From assembly GCF_036850765.1 (NCBI RefSeq), contig NC_089492.1:293468590-293532589 (forward strand): DNA of 64,000 nt. Direction: 5' to 3'. Within the stretch, counting starts at the first letter, position 1. Every line of letters begins with the position of its first letter. The stretch comes from Saccopteryx bilineata (lineage: Eukaryota > Chordata > Mammalia > Chiroptera > Emballonuridae). Under the pieces are notes generated by a model. The model did no database searches and was not told where the DNA came from. It was given only the letters and a program-made list of their open reading frames with translations. This document shows, piece after piece, positions 43,457-55,489 of this stretch. Position numbers and translations under genes: made by a program.

Positions 43457-43640
43457 CTACTTGCTTCTTGTATTACTTGATTTCAAACTGGTAACCTCAG
43501 TGTTCCAGGTCGATGCTCTATGCACTGCATTACCACAGGCTGGGCAGCAATAAACTTTTTGACACTGGTCTTATCACTCATTTTCAGGTATGCATCCTAA
43601 GTCAAAGGCAACAGAATAAAAAACAAAACCAACCAACAAG

Positions 43641-44015
43641 GCCCTGGCCGGTTGGCTCAGTGGTGGAGCGTCAGGCTGGCGCGCGGGAGTCCCAGGTTCG
43701 ATGCCCGGCCAGGGCACACAGGAGAGGCTCCTGTCTGCTTCTCCACCCCTTCTCCTCTCCTTCCTCTCTGTCTCTCTCTTCCCCTCCCACAGCCAACGCT
43801 CCACTGGAGCAAAGTTTGCCCGGGTGCTGAGGATGGCTCTGTGGCCTCTGCCTCAGGCGCTAGAATGGCTCTGATTGTGGCAGAATGACGCCCCAAGATG
43901 GGCAGAGCATCGCCCCCTGGTGGGCATGCCAGGTGGATCCAGGTCAGGCGCATGCCGGAGTCTGTCTGACTGCCTCCCTGTTTCTAGCTTCAGAGGATAC
44001 AAAAAAAAAACCCCC
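43641..44015 (+). repeat. SINE-A in L1
   Basis: AAAACCAACCAACAA / CCCCCAACCAACAA flanks. Confidence 0.85.
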
Positions 44016-44199
44016 AACCAACAAAAAACCCCAATGGGAGCACGTTAAACTATAAAGCTTTTGTGCTGTAAAGAAAATCATCAACAAAACAAAAAGGCAA
44101 CTTGAATGGGAGGAAATGTTTGTAAGTGATATATACTTGATAAGGGGTATGCAATATATATAAAGAACTCATACAGCTCAACATAAAAAAAGCCAATTA

Positions 44200-44392
44200 G
44201 CCTGGCCTGTGGTGTCACAGTGGATAGTGCCGACCTGGAATGCTGAAGTCCCATGTTGGATATTCTGAGCTTGCCAGGTGAAGGAACATATGACAAGCAA
44301 ACAATGAACAACAAAAGTAAAGCAACTATTCCTCTTGCTCCCCTGCCACTTCCATCTCTGTAAAATCAAAAAATAAAATCTTAAAATAAAAA
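44200..44392 (+). repeat. SINE-C variant in L1
   Basis: Head CCTGGCCTGTGGTG. Confidence 0.75.
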
Positions 44393-44894
44393 AAGAACCA
44401 ACTATAAAATGAGCAGAGGACCTAAACAGACATTTATTTCTCCAAAGAAAATGTGCAGATGGCCAGTAGACATATGATAACAGGTTCATTATCTCTAATC
44501 ATCAGGGAATGCAGATGAAAACCACCAGGAGTTATCACCTCACAATTAGTCAGAATGGCTATCATCAATAAATCAACGAACAAGTGTTACAGAGGATGTG
44601 GAGAAAAGGGAATAATTGTGCACTGCTGGTGGGAATGCAGATTGGTGCAATGACTGTGAAAAGCAGGATGAAGGTTTGTCAGAAAAATTAAAAATGGACC
44701 TAGCAATTACACTTGGGAATTTATTCAAGAAACACAAAAATAAATTCAAAAGAATATATGTATACCTGTGTTCATTGCAGCATTATTTACAATAGTTAAA
44801 ACTTGGAAACAGCCCAAATGTCCATCAGTAGATAAATGACTAAAAAGTTGTGGAACATTTATACAACAAAGTATTAGCCATAAAAAAGAATGAA

Positions 44895-45060
44895 ACCTGA
44901 CTTGTGTGGTGCAGTAGATAAAAAAGTGTTGACCTAGAATGCCGAGGTTACCGGTTACCCTGGACTTGCCCAGTCAAGGCACATACAAGAAACAACCACT
45001 AGGAGCTGGTGCTTCCTGCTCCTCCCCCCATCTTCACTCTCTCCTCTAATAATTATTTTT
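44895..45060 (+). repeat. SINE-C in L1
   Basis: Old copy. Confidence 0.7.
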
Positions 45061-45359
45061 TATAAAAACCTAGAGTGTCAAAATAATTAAAACAAAACTC
45101 AGAAAAAAGGAATGAAATCTCACCATTTGCTTCAGCATGGACAGACCTGGAGAACATTATGCAAAGCAAAATAAGCCAGTCAGGGAAAAACAAGTACTGT
45201 ACGATTTCACTTACATTTTTAGTGGAATCTAAAAAAAACAAAAGAAACCAAACAAACTCAGAGAATAAACTGTTAATTGTCAGATGGGTTGGGGGTTCTG
45301 GGAGAAAAAGTCAATGGAATTAATGAGCACAAACTACCCATTATAAAAACAAATCATCT

Positions 45360-45708
45360 CGCCTGACCAGGCGGTGGCACAGTGGATAGAGCGTCGGACT
45401 GGGACGCAAAGGACCGGGTTCGGGACCCCGAGGTCGCCAGCTTGAGTGTGGGCTCATCTGATTTGAGGAAAAGCCCACCAGCTTGAACCCAAGGTCGCTG
45501 GCTCCAGCAAGGGGTTACTCGGTCTGCTGAAGACCCGCGGTCAAGGCATATGAGAAGGCAATCAATGAACAACTAAGGTGTTGCAACGTGCAATGAAAAA
45601 CTAATGACTGATGCTTCTCATCTCTCCATTCCTGTCTCTCTGTCCGTGTCTATCGCTCTCTCTTACTCACTCTCTGTCTCTGTAAAAAATAAAAACAAAC
45701 AAAAAAAC
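45360..45708 (+). repeat. SINE-B in L1
   Basis: AACAAATCATCTC / ACCAAATCATCTC flanks. Confidence 0.88.
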
Positions 45709-45880
45709 CAAATCATCTCATGCAGGTTAAGTACAGCATAGGGAATAGTCAGCAATGTCGTAATATCTGCTTATGGCGTCAAGTGGCTACCAGCCTTACT
45801 GAAGGTACCACAAGGTATGTAAATGTCTAATCACCTGAATCTAACATTGTGTCAGCTAAAATTAAAACAAATTAAAGAGC

Positions 45881-46599
45881 TTGAGTAAAAATTCACCTAA
45901 AGCATCATGACTGGGGAGTAGAAAGCCAGGAGCTCAACAGCCCACGACCCCACTGCCCTTGACCTCTTTCTTGTTATTCTGTGTGGGGTCAACCTCTCAG
46001 CCTCTCACATCGGTGCTCTGCACAATTGCTCCATACCCACCAGCTGCCCTCTCTGCTTGCCTCTGCCAGATTCAGTGCCCTGGGGGGTATGAGACTGCAT
46101 TGACACCCACATCCACTCCATTTGTCCCCCTACAGCTGCAAGTCGCGGCTCTCACTCCCTTCTGGACCTTCTTCCTCATTTCCTCTTCTGTGCAGACAAA
46201 CCTCTTAATTACTCAAATGGTAACCCTGGATGCCTCCACCTTCCTGGCACATGAACTCTAAGCCAACAACCTCCCAAGGGGTGCCCCCAACTTCTCAGGG
46301 GAGGTTATCCTTTCGGTTAATTCAAATCCTACATGCCAGTGCCCCAACCTTGCCATTATGTTCCTCCTCACAGCTGAGTAATTGAGAGCCAATGACATAC
46401 CCAGTCTCCAGTTCCTCACCTTGCTCTCTCCTATGAACATACATGTACACTACACCTAAGAAGGCTGCCCCAAAACACTCAAGATCTTATTCTGACACTG
46501 CAGCCCACCCCTAGCCAATTTCCTACTGCCTGTGTCCATTTCTACCCTCTGATACTCTCCTCCTTCCTTGCCTGCTTTCAAAGTCCCAGTTCTACCACT
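45881..46599. other. No recognised feature
   Basis: Unique intron sequence of ZNF544; nothing recognised. Confidence 0.4.
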
Positions 46600-46765
46600 T
46601 GCCTCTGTACAATCCCTAACAGGCCTTAACTTCTCTGGGTTAAATTTCCTCATCCTTCGTCTTCTGGAAGAATAGCAGGTCCTGCCTCACGGTGCTGCTG
46701 TGAGAAATGAGTTGCATTATAGGTAAATACCAAGCTGACACCCAGTATGGGCACAGCACATTTAG
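46600..46765 (+). repeat. MIR SINE
   Basis: CTTAACTTCTCTGGGTTAAA, then CCTGCCTCACGGTGCTGCTG and GAGAAATGAGTTGCATTATA follow the MIR 3' half. Confidence 0.6.
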
Positions 46766-47346
46766 TCATGTTAATTAGACTGGGACATAAAATCCCTGTG
46801 TAGCTCATGCTGAATGTGGGAGGGCTGATGTGGCTTGGGAGCCGGCAGGGGTGGGAAGGAGTCTTTTTCTTTACAATTCCAGTTTGCTGTTCCCTTAACT
46901 GTGGGGTCGGGGGTTTCAAGTGCTGCCCAGGCTTTCATGACAAACCTAGACCTCCCTCCCAAGCTGCCTAACACTGCCATTCCCTTCTCCACATCCAGCC
47001 ATACTCCCCATAGCATCAACTCCACAAAGCTGACACTGACCAAAATTTTTTTTCCTGTTCAGTGATTTCCTTCTTGGCTCCTCACTAGAAATGGAAACAG
47101 TCTCCTCAGTCATTTTCACTCCACTGACACCCCACTTGACACTGAGTTATTTCTACAGCCACGGGAGTCTACTGAGACTCTCTGAAATCCAACCCCAAGC
47201 CCTCATGAACAGGACAGCTTCCTTCTTGTCCCTGCTGTCCACACCTCCAATCTCACTGAGCTTTCCAACCCCCTAACATAGGGCATCCTCATGCAAAATC
47301 AGTGTAGGCTCCCTATTTCTCTTTGCTCGGCCTAGGTTACCCTAAT
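46766..47346. other. No recognised feature
   Basis: Unique ZNF544 intron sequence. Confidence 0.4.
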
Positions 47347-47513
47347 TTTTAAAAACTGATTTTTAAAGAAGGGAGAGAGTAAGAAACGATTTTTTGTTCT
47401 ACTTGTTTATGTATTCATTAATTGATTCTTGTATGTGCCTTGACTGGGAAATGAAGTCACAATCTTGGTGTATCAGGATAACGCTCTAACCAACTGAGCT
47501 ACCTGGTTGTGGC
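47347..47513 (-). repeat. SINE-D
   Basis: TACCCTAATTTTT / TACCCCTAATTCT flanks. Confidence 0.8.
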
Positions 47514-47696
47514 TACCCCTAATTCTTTGCTCACCTGGAAAATACATGCTTTCTCTTCAAACTGAGTATAAAGTTCATGTACCAGTGGAAGAAAATGTGA
47601 CCATGTTTTGGGACTGGGTGTCCTCTAGGGTAGTGGGTATGTATATAAGGACGTCCAAACTTGTAGAGAACGTTTATAATTTATTTTAGCCAAACA

Positions 47697-47865
47697 GAAA
47701 CTACACCTGGAAACAAGATTTAAACACCTGATATGCCAAGGTTGCGGGTTCAATCCCAGGTCAAAGCACATACAGAAATCAACCAATGAATGCATAAATA
47801 AGTGGAACAAGAAATTGATGTTTCTTTCTCTCTCTCTAAATATTAATAAATTAAAAAAAAAAAAG
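47697..47865 (+). repeat. SINE-D
   Basis: Decayed head, clear body and tail. Confidence 0.7.
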
Positions 47866-48539
47866 GAATTTCTACAGACTGAGAAAATGCTTTCCAGTAA
47901 TGTGTTTGCAACTTCTTTTAGGCATTCAGAATGAAGAAGGGACCATCGGAAGATTACATGTAGGTGGGAGAGAGGAAGGCAGGGACCAGGTATTACAGAA
48001 TGATTTCACAAGAAACACTTTCAAGGAAGGTCAGCAGAGAGGCACAGAAAACAATGGCTAACCTTTCTACTAAAGAACTTACAGGCCTGGGGCATGACTA
48101 CCCACCACGACCTACCCAGTGAGGAATGTATGATCATTATCATCATCACCCTTTAAGGTTACTTTTCATAGAACTCCTTTTTTTATCAGGAGGGGGGGGA
48201 ATACTTCCCTGGGAGGCTGCCAGGAGGCGCTTGGCAGCCACCTCCTGAACATAGAGAGAGAAAGCCTCCTGGGGTTGACAAGTGTGATTTCAGAGAACAA
48301 AAAGAGGCGCCATACAGGCCTGGGTGGGCTGCCCCCATGTACACAAACGCCAGCCTGAACACCTCCATAGCACCTCGATGCTGACAAGAAGAGACTGCAG
48401 CCCTCCACTCGGGGCCGGATCTGCAGCAGGAGAGGGTCACACAGAGCGGACCTGTCCCTGTCCTGACACAGGACAGCCTCCCCCATCACGAGGAGCTCTG
48501 CTGCCAGAGGAACCCTGACTGGACCGGCTCTCTCTCGAT

Positions 48540-49030
48540 TCCAGCAGCCGGAGGGGCATGAACCTTGCAGCCCCCCCCACCCCCAGCCAGGGCCCCGCCG
48601 GAGGAGGTCCGCGGGCCAGTCCCGCTCCCCCCGACGGGTGGCTTCAGGCTGCAACCCGCTCCAAAGCCTCCGACGTTGCCCCCGCGTGCCTGACTCACCT
48701 GCGCGGGCGAGGCAATGGCGGAGCTTCCGGTGCCCGGCGGAAGTGCGTGTGCTCTGCGCCACGGACTACAAGACCCAGAAAGCCGCACGCGGAGGGGGGC
48801 CCTTTCTCGGGAGATTTTGGACGTTTCTTGCGTGGTAGCGTCAAGCCCGCGGTGCCACGTACCGGCGCGGTACAACTTCCGCTTTTACAGAGGTTCCGGC
48901 AGTAGTCCAGGGCAGGCGTTGGCTTTCTTGGGGCTCTCTGCACCTGGGCGTGCCTGTCTTCTGGGATCTACGTCAGCGGGCGGCTCTGATCCTCCTTATC
49001 GGACAGCGTCGCTCTTGTCGCATTTTTCTT
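48540..49030 (-). promoter_or_regulatory. ZNF544: CpG-island promoter of ZNF544
   Basis: A CpG-rich, repeat-free stretch. It contains a YY1-like site CAATGGCGG (48713-48721), ETS-like sites CTTCCGG (48724) and GGAAGTG (about 48739), and ACTACAAGACCCA (48765-48777), which fits the ZNF143-type M4 motif ACTAYRNNNCCCR. A CRE-like TACGTCAG lies near 48969. No TATA box is evident. Transcription to the left is inferred from the exon 1 donor. Confidence 0.7.
48700..48790 (-). other. ZNF544: ZNF544 non-coding exon 1 (predicted)
   Basis: On the minus strand the sequence reads CCCGCGCAG|GTGAGTCAGG, a near-consensus donor whose last exonic base is about 48699. It lies inside the CpG island and downstream of the promoter motifs. 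The 5' end is not determinable from sequence; it probably lies near 48.75-48.85 kb. No start codon is used here; translation starts in the exon at 40474. Confidence 0.55.
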
Positions 49031-49494
49031 TTTCTTTTTGCCCTGGTTGCATTTTGTCCAGGGTGCAAGTTGGATGTGCGAGCTGACTAGAAAGCGGGTC
49101 TATCCTATGTGATTGCTCCGGGAACGATATTATCTTGTCCTTTTTTTTTTTTGCTAAGTAGGACTGAGGCGAAAACTAGGGAATCTGGCGGTTCGTGACC
49201 AAGTCTTTGACGGCTCTGGGCCTTTTGCGCCAGAGATGATTGTGGGTCAGAGAGGTATGGCCCTCGTGTGTCTATTGTGATTGTATTGCATGTAGGTTGC
49301 AGAATCAGACCCGCCACCTACCCTGGCTCTACAAGGAGGAAACCTTCCCTGGCAGGCCGCTGTTTTGGGAACCACTCCCGCTATTCTGAGACATCAGTCC
49401 GTAATCATGAGCTCCTAGATTGTGCTCTTGTGTCCTGGGTGCTCCTGGGACTGAGATTGTTGGGTACTTTGCCCAAAAGCCATTACCTTTCTCT
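49031..49494. other. No recognised feature
   Basis: Sequence 5' of the ZNF544 island, between ZNF274 and ZNF544. No gene seen. Confidence 0.4.
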
Positions 49495-49845
49495 TCTTTT
49501 TTTTTATTTTTATTTTTTTAGCAAATGAGACAGGGACAGACAGACAGGAAGGGGAGAGAGGTGAAGAAGCATCAACTCTTAGTTGCAGCACCTTAGTTGT
49601 TTATTGCTTGCTTTCTCATATGTGCATTGACTGCAGCGCTCCACTGAGGCAGTGACCCCTTGCCCAAGCCAGCGACCATGGGGTCATGTGTATGAGCCCA
49701 CGCTCAACCTGGCGCCCCATGCTCAAGCTGGTGAGCCTGCGCTCTAGCCAGATGACTCTGCCCTGGTGCCAGTGACCTTGGGATTTCCAATATCGGTCCT
49801 CAGTGTTCCAGATGGACGCTCTCTCAACTGTGCTATCACTTTCTT
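49495..49845 (-). repeat. SINE-B, old
   Basis: GTTGGGTACTTTG / CTTGGGTACTTTG lie near both ends. Confidence 0.75.
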
Positions 49846-50477
49846 ACTTGGGTACTTTGTTACTTGCCAACGTGACCCTGCAATTTCTCTTTTTTCAGAC
49901 AGTCTGGAATCTAACTTACAAAGGGGGAGGCTTGGTGGTCTATTGCCTGATGCTGCTTGTTTGAATTAGGAAAGGGCATTCTGGCCAAGGAGAAATAATA
50001 AGTGTGCTGGGGGTTTCTGAGAAAGTTTTCCTCCCTCTCAAAAATGGATGTAAGGTACTAGTGTGTTCCTTCTTTTATTCCCTGTGAGAGTGTCATCGGT
50101 ATGTATTGTGTAGAAGAGAACCACCCTCCCAGCACCATGAGGAATACAGCTCAAGTGGCAAGGTCAGTGTGCTGAGAATGGCAGGGCAGAAACATGGGAA
50201 GAAGCACAGTATGTAATGGGATCCTCTTTGACTCAACGACCATTGAATCAGCTAATGAACTGAATCAACTAATATCATCTCTGCTCACCTTGGGACCTTT
50301 CCTTATGTTATAATAAATGACCTTGTTTGTTTTTATTAAACAAAATTTCAAATATATGAGAGAATAGTGTGATGAAACCCTATGCATTACTCAGCTTCAT
50401 TTAGTGTCAGCATTCTGCTGTTTAAACTTAATCTTATCCCTAGCCACCACTGGATTACTTTTTTGGGGGGAGATTAC
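49846..50477. other. No recognised feature
   Basis: Intergenic, nothing recognised. Confidence 0.4.
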
Positions 50478-50636
50478 TTTTTTAAAAAATATTTTTTAAC
50501 TTATTGATTTTAGAGAAAGGAAGAGAGAGAGAGAGAAAGAGACATAAATACCTGTCTGTTTCTGTACCTTCCCTGACTGGGGATCTAACCCAGTAATCTC
50601 TGTGTATCACCAAGCAAGCTACCCAGCCAGGGTTGG
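50478..50636 (-). repeat. SINE-D
   Basis: GGATTACTTTTTTGG / GGATTTCTCTTTC flanks. Confidence 0.7.
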
Positions 50637-50639
50637 ATT

Positions 50640-50800
50640 TCTCTTTCAATAATTTTTTATTTTCCAATAACAGTGGACCAACAATATTAGTTTCAGGTGT
50701 ACATTCCAGTGATCAGATATTTATGTAAATTATGGAGTGATCACTGATAAATCTAGTACCCACCCAAGACCATAAATAGTTATTACAATATTAATTCACA
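50640..50800 (-). mobile_element. L1-type 3' end fragment, reversed
   Basis: TTAGTTTCAGGTGTACATTC and GATCAGATATTTATG resemble reversed L1M 3' ends. Confidence 0.5.
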
Positions 50801-50811
50801 GGGCTTGGAGA

Positions 50812-51224
50812 ATTTTTTTTTTTTTGTTGTTGTTGTTTTTTATTTTTCTGAAGCTAGAAACCAGAAGAGACGGTCAGACAGACTCCCGCATGTGCCCGAC
50901 CGGGATCCACCCGGCACGCCCACCAGGGGGCGACGCTCTGCCCACCAGGGGGCGATGCTCTGCCCCTCTGGGGCATCGCTCTGCCCTGACCAGAGCCACT
51001 CTAGCGCCTGGGGCAGAGGCCAAGGAGCCATCCCCAGCGCCCGGGCCAACTTTGCTCCAATGGAGCCTCGCTGCGGAAGGGGAAGAGAGAGACAGAGAGG
51101 AAGGAGAGGGGGAGGGGTGGAGAAGCAGATGGACGCTTCTCCTGTGTGCCCTGGCCGGAAATCGAACCCAGGACTTCCGCAAGCCAGGCTGACACTCTAC
51201 CACTGAGCCAACTGGCCAGGGCCA
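50812..51224 (-). repeat. SINE-A
   Basis: Doubled GCTCTGCCCACCAGGGGGCG; flanks AGGGCTTGGAGAATT copied. Confidence 0.9.
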
Positions 51225-51229
51225 GGGCT

Positions 51230-51412
51230 TGGAGAATTGGAGGGGAAATGTGACTGCTAAGTGCATATTTTCTTTTCTGAGGTGATGAAAATGTTCTGAA
51301 ATTATGATAGTTGTAAAATTCTGAAAATACTAAAAACCATTGAATTTTACAGTTTAAATGGGTGAATTAATTATGAATTCTGTTTCAGTAAAGCTGTTTA
51401 AAAATAAATACA
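51230..51412 (+). mobile_element. L1 3' end fragment
   Basis: GATGAAAATGTTCTGAAATT ... GAATTTTACAGTTTAAATGG is a typical old L1 3' UTR, ending A-rich. Confidence 0.6.
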
Positions 51413-51417
51413 TAGTC

Positions 51418-51455
51418 TGGCCTGTGGGGGGTGCAGTGGATAGAGCATTAGGTCT
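51418..51455 (+). repeat. SINE-C head, truncated
   Basis: GGCCTGTGGGGGGTGCAGTG only. Confidence 0.55.
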
Positions 51456-51817
51456 GGTGAAAATGAGTTTTTAAATAACTACAAAATCATAAACACCTAG
51501 AAACAGTAGCATTAATTTCTTAATAGCAAATATGCAGTGTTTATATTACCTTCAATTGTGTCAAATTTTTTACATTTTGCTTTTCAAATTAGGATTTGAG
51601 CAAGGTTCATACCTTGCATTTGGTTAATGTGTACTTAAGACTTCTAATTTACGGACTTTTTTCACATACATGCTTTTTTCTTTGTATTTGTTGAAACCAA
51701 GTAAATTTTTCCCATAGGACTTACCACATCCTGGATTTTGGTGATGGTATCCCTATGGTGCCATTTCTTTTTCCCTTGTTTTTCTTATAAACTGGTCGTT
51801 AGATCAAGAGGCTTAAT

Positions 51818-52110
51818 TAGCCTGACTAGATGGTAGCACAATGGATAGAGCGTTGATATGGGACATTGAGGTCCCAGGTTCGAAACCCCAAGGTTGCTGG
51901 CTTGAGCATGAGATCATAGACATGAATGACCCCATGGTCACTGGCTTGAGCAAGGGGTCACTGGCTTGTCTGTAGCCCCCAGTCAAGGCACATATGAAAA
52001 AGCAATCAATGAACAAATAAAGAGCTGCCATTAAGAGTTGATGCTTTTCATCTCTCTCTTCCTGTCAGTTTCTGTCTCTCTCTGTCCCTCACTTAAAAAA
52101 AAAAAGGCTG
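51818..52110 (+). repeat. SINE-B
   Basis: GAGGCTTAATTAG / AAGGCTGAATTAG flanks. Confidence 0.85.
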
Positions 52111-52597
52111 AATTAGATTCGAATTGATATATTTGTGTGAGCAATGGGGAGGAAAAAGAATCAAGCAGAGGCATTTTCTGCTGAAAGGGAAAGAATCTGA
52201 ATGCAAGGAGGGAGTGAATGAAATGTAGAGCTTGTCTAAGGGTTGAGACTGGTGGGATTGGTCACCATTTTCTGAGCCAAAAAGCAGCACGTGAAGACAG
52301 AGGAGCAAGCTCAGTGATGAGGAAGGGGCAGTGGACACTCCCCTTAGGAGGGAATCTCAGAATCTGTGAGGCAGTGGTAGCCAAAGGCCAGGGCCTGGGG
52401 TGCCTGGCTTGGTACAGTGAGACATCTCCCAGTGTCCCCATCCTTGAAGAGTTAAGAGGTGTCTGAAAGGAGGAAGATGTGGTTTCCAGAGCTCCAAGGC
52501 TGGGAAGGCTATGTCTCTGGCCAGGGGAGATCTCAGGTTGAGTGTAGGGCATCTCTCTGGGTGTGGAGGATGTGGGTGTCAAGATTATCTAGGGGTT
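52111..52597. other. No recognised feature
   Basis: Intergenic, unique-looking. Confidence 0.4.
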
Positions 52598-52915
52598 GCC
52601 TGACCAGGCAGTGGTGTAGTGAATGGAGCGTGGAACTGGGACGTGGAGGAACCAGGTTCAAAACCCCGAGGTCACCGGCCTGATTGCGGGCTCACCTGGT
52701 TTGAGCAAGGCTCACCAGCTTGAGTCCAAGGTTGCTGGCTTGAGCAGAGGGTCACCTGGTCTTCTGTAGCCCCCCGGTCAAGGCACATACAAGAAAGCAA
52801 TCAATGAACAACTAATGAGCCGCAAAGAAGAACTGATGCTTCTCATCTCTCTCCCTCCCTGTCCCTATCTGTCGCTGTCACATAAATAAATAAATAAATA
52901 AACAAACAAGAACAA
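52598..52915 (+). repeat. SINE-B
   Basis: ATTATCTAGGGGTT copied on both sides. Confidence 0.9.
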
Positions 52916-52921
52916 AAATAT

Positions 52922-53509
52922 TATCTAGGGGTTACTGACTGGACTAGGGGGCATGGTATTCTAAGCTGAAGCAGGCGGCCCTTTGGCTGATCTTTGGGGG
53001 TCTTTGGGGAGCCCTCAACTAGAGGGTCAGGGCACATTGTCCATTTGAGGGTTCTGGGACACTTTCCCAGCTTATGGAACCCCATCCCACTGAAACTTCC
53101 CAGGTTCAGTGTTTCTTTGGTGATTCTCAAGTTAAACCAAGGGGATGATCTTTTTCATTGACCCTAAGAAGTGGGGATATCTTAGAATTCCAGGGCTTGG
53201 TGATGGTTGTCATTGGAGGTGAGATATTTGTGGCTGGGAGGTCAATTTAATTGATATGTGCAGCAAGCACTTAAGGGGAGAGTAATGAACAGCCAAGTCA
53301 AGTCCCTGCCTGCGTGGGGCTCGTGTTTCAGCCAGGACTACAGGGACTAGAACTCCTTTGGGACACTGGTAATCTCAGGGCGATGAGAGCTGTGAAGGGC
53401 AAAGTCAAGCTGAGGAATTAGGGCCCAAGCAAGATGGTCAGGGGAGCCATCCCAGAGTGAGAGCATGTTCCAACAAAAAAGATGGGACACATCACTTAAA
53501 CTCTTTTTC
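52922..53509. other. No recognised feature
   Basis: Intergenic, unique-looking. Confidence 0.4.
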
Positions 53510-53700
53510 CCATTGATCTGAGAGATGGGGGAGGGGGAGATTAAGAGGAAGGGAGAGAGATAAGCTTCAAATCATTCCACTTAGTTCTGCAATTCATTAG
53601 TTGCTTCTCTTATGTGCCCCGACTGGGGATTGTTCCCGTGACCTCCACGCCTCAGGGACAATAATCTAGATTGTCTATCTACTGTCCTTGGTCACCCAGC
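53510..53700 (-). repeat. SINE-D
   Basis: Old reversed copy. Confidence 0.6.
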
Positions 53701-53849
53701 CAACCAGAATTTCATCTCATGGAATTCTGCTGGGGCTACTGATCGAAACAAGTCGGATCGGTTTCTAGGGAGGAATGGCAAAGAATCTGTGCTCACATTT
53801 GAAACTATCACAGATGGGAAAGGAGTCAGCTTACCTACAGTGACCCTCT

Positions 53850-53955
53850 ACTCACAACAGACCTGTGTGACATTTCAAGATACAGTGATCTTCTCATGTG
53901 AGGATGTGGCTGTGAACTTCACCAGCAGGTGCTGGGCACCATGGTGGGGCCCCTC
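53850..53955 (+). pseudogene. Possible KRAB-A relic on the plus strand
   Basis: Plus-strand translation gives CVTFQD... and then CEDVAVNFTSRCWA, close to the KRAB-A core (VTFEDVAVxFTxEEWA). There is no finger exon on this strand nearby. It is antisense to the flanking genes. Could be chance; the EEW is not preserved. Confidence 0.35.
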
Positions 53956-54281
53956 CCTGAGAAAATGGACATCTCTGCATCATTGGGACTTGGAGGAGCG
54001 ACTGATGTTCTCCATGAACTGCTCCTTCTCTCTAGGCAAGGTCTCCATCTCATGCAGGGGGAGGGCAGAGGCACCCGGGTAAAGTTCTTCGACCCTGAAT
54101 GTTCTTGTTGCTCAAAGGAGCCAAAAGTGCCATTATCAGGTTGCGGAAGTGATTATGTGTGGAACAGCTATGAACCCGGTGCATGAAGAGGGCACGCAGG
54201 GAAGCACCCAACCAGTATCTGCTGAATGTAAGTACCTCTGACCCAAAGGTTTAGAAAATGTTTTGAAATGTTATGTAGAAC

Positions 54282-54620
54282 CCTGGCTCGCTGGCTCAGC
54301 AGTAGAGCATCAGCCCGGCATGTGGAAGTCCTGGGTTCGATTCCCAGCTACGGCACACAGGAGAGATGCCCATCTGCTTCTCCCCTCTTCCCCCTCTCCT
54401 TTCTTTCTCTCTCTTCCCCTCCCGCAGCCAAGGCTCCACTGGAGCAAAGTTGGACTGGTACTGAGGATGGCTCCATGGCCTCCATCTCAGGCGCTAGAAT
54501 GGCTCCAGTTTCAACGAAGCAACGGCCCATATGGGCATGCCAGGTGGATCCCGGTCCTGCACATGCAGAATTCTGTCTCTGCCTCCCCGCTTCTCACTTC
54601 AGAAAATTTTTTTTTAAAAA
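54282..54620 (+). repeat. SINE-A
   Basis: GTTATGTAGAACC / GTTATGTAGAACT flanks. Confidence 0.88.
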
Positions 54621-54639
54621 AAGAAAGAACTGTTATGTA

Positions 54640-55181
54640 GAACTTAATAGGACACAGGTCAAGTCATGGGGCAAGGAATGAAATGGGCTACGGACTGTGT
54701 GACCTGGACAATTTTTTTTTTTTGACCTGGACAATTTTAATGTCACCTCGTGTGAAACATTGGCATCAAATACACATGCCGTATGTAGTTCTGCTAGTTG
54801 CTTAAACTGGTGATGGAAATTGGATCACCCCTCCCTCGACGGAATCCCTAAGGAAAAGTTGAAATGTGAAGGAAACGAACATCTCCAGGAGGCTCCCACG
54901 CTTGCCCAGCGTTTCCAGCCCTCGAGGCCTCCACGGGTTGCTCTCAGGGTTCCCACTCCTTGCATCTAACTATATCTGGATGCCATCAGGAACAGAATGA
55001 CATACGCATCCTGATTCACTTGGCATCTCGAGCTAGAGGGACTGTGGCCTTCCACAGAATCTGCTAGAATTGGTTTGACAGCTTCCATCTTTTTATTTGA
55101 ACATTGCTCATTTATCAAACAGGTAATGAAAAATAGTTATTTAAATAGGAAAACACAGAGTCTACCACAAAAATATATAGT
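54640..55181. other. No recognised feature
   Basis: Intergenic. GACCTGGACAATTTT is doubled around a T-run near 54707-54738. Confidence 0.45.
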
Positions 55182-55187
55182 TTTATT
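55182..55187 (-). terminator. Candidate poly(A) signal for ZNF274
   Basis: AATAAA on the minus strand, about 0.8 kb past the ZNF274 stop. If used, the 3' UTR would include a SINE-C and a SINE-D in sense orientation. Confidence 0.35.
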
Positions 55188-55289
55188 TATCCATCTTAGT
55201 CCTTGTTCATCCACGTAAGTACTTTACCACAAATATATCAGTATACACACTTTCATATAAGCACTTCTCAGGTTTCATGAATACAATTT

Positions 55290-55482
55290 TTAAAAAAAAA
55301 TATCTTATTTTTTAAATTAATTAATTTTTAGAGACAGGAGAGAGAGAGAAAGAGAGAGAATGGGGGAGAAGCAGGAAGCATCAACTCCCATACATGCCTT
55401 GACCAGGCAAGCCTGGGATTTTGAACTGGCCACCTCAGTACTCCAGGTCAACGCTTTATCGACTATGCCACCACAGGTCAGG
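55290..55482 (-). repeat. SINE-C
   Basis: Reversed, in the possible ZNF274 3' UTR. Confidence 0.8.
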
Positions 55483-55489
55483 TTCACTT

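Larger units (their letters stand above)
43045..43548 (-). repeat. SINE-C-like, split
   Basis: Interrupted by a SINE-B at about 43197-43456. Confidence 0.65.
42095..45880 (+). mobile_element. L1 3' region split by serial SINE insertions
   Basis: Collinear L1 pieces at about 42095-42220, 42593-42695, 43549-43640, 44016-44200, 44393-44890, 45061-45359 and 45709-45880 run from ORF2 to the 3' UTR (for example GGTACTGGGAAAAACTGGAC, CACTGCTGGTGGGAATGCAG, CATTGCAGCATTATTTACAA). Seven or more SINEs lie between them. Confidence 0.8.

Noticed and set aside
48166..48762. 198-codon minus-strand frame at the ZNF544 island
   Set aside because: It crosses the predicted exon 1 donor and has low-complexity, GC-rich composition; no domain is recognised.
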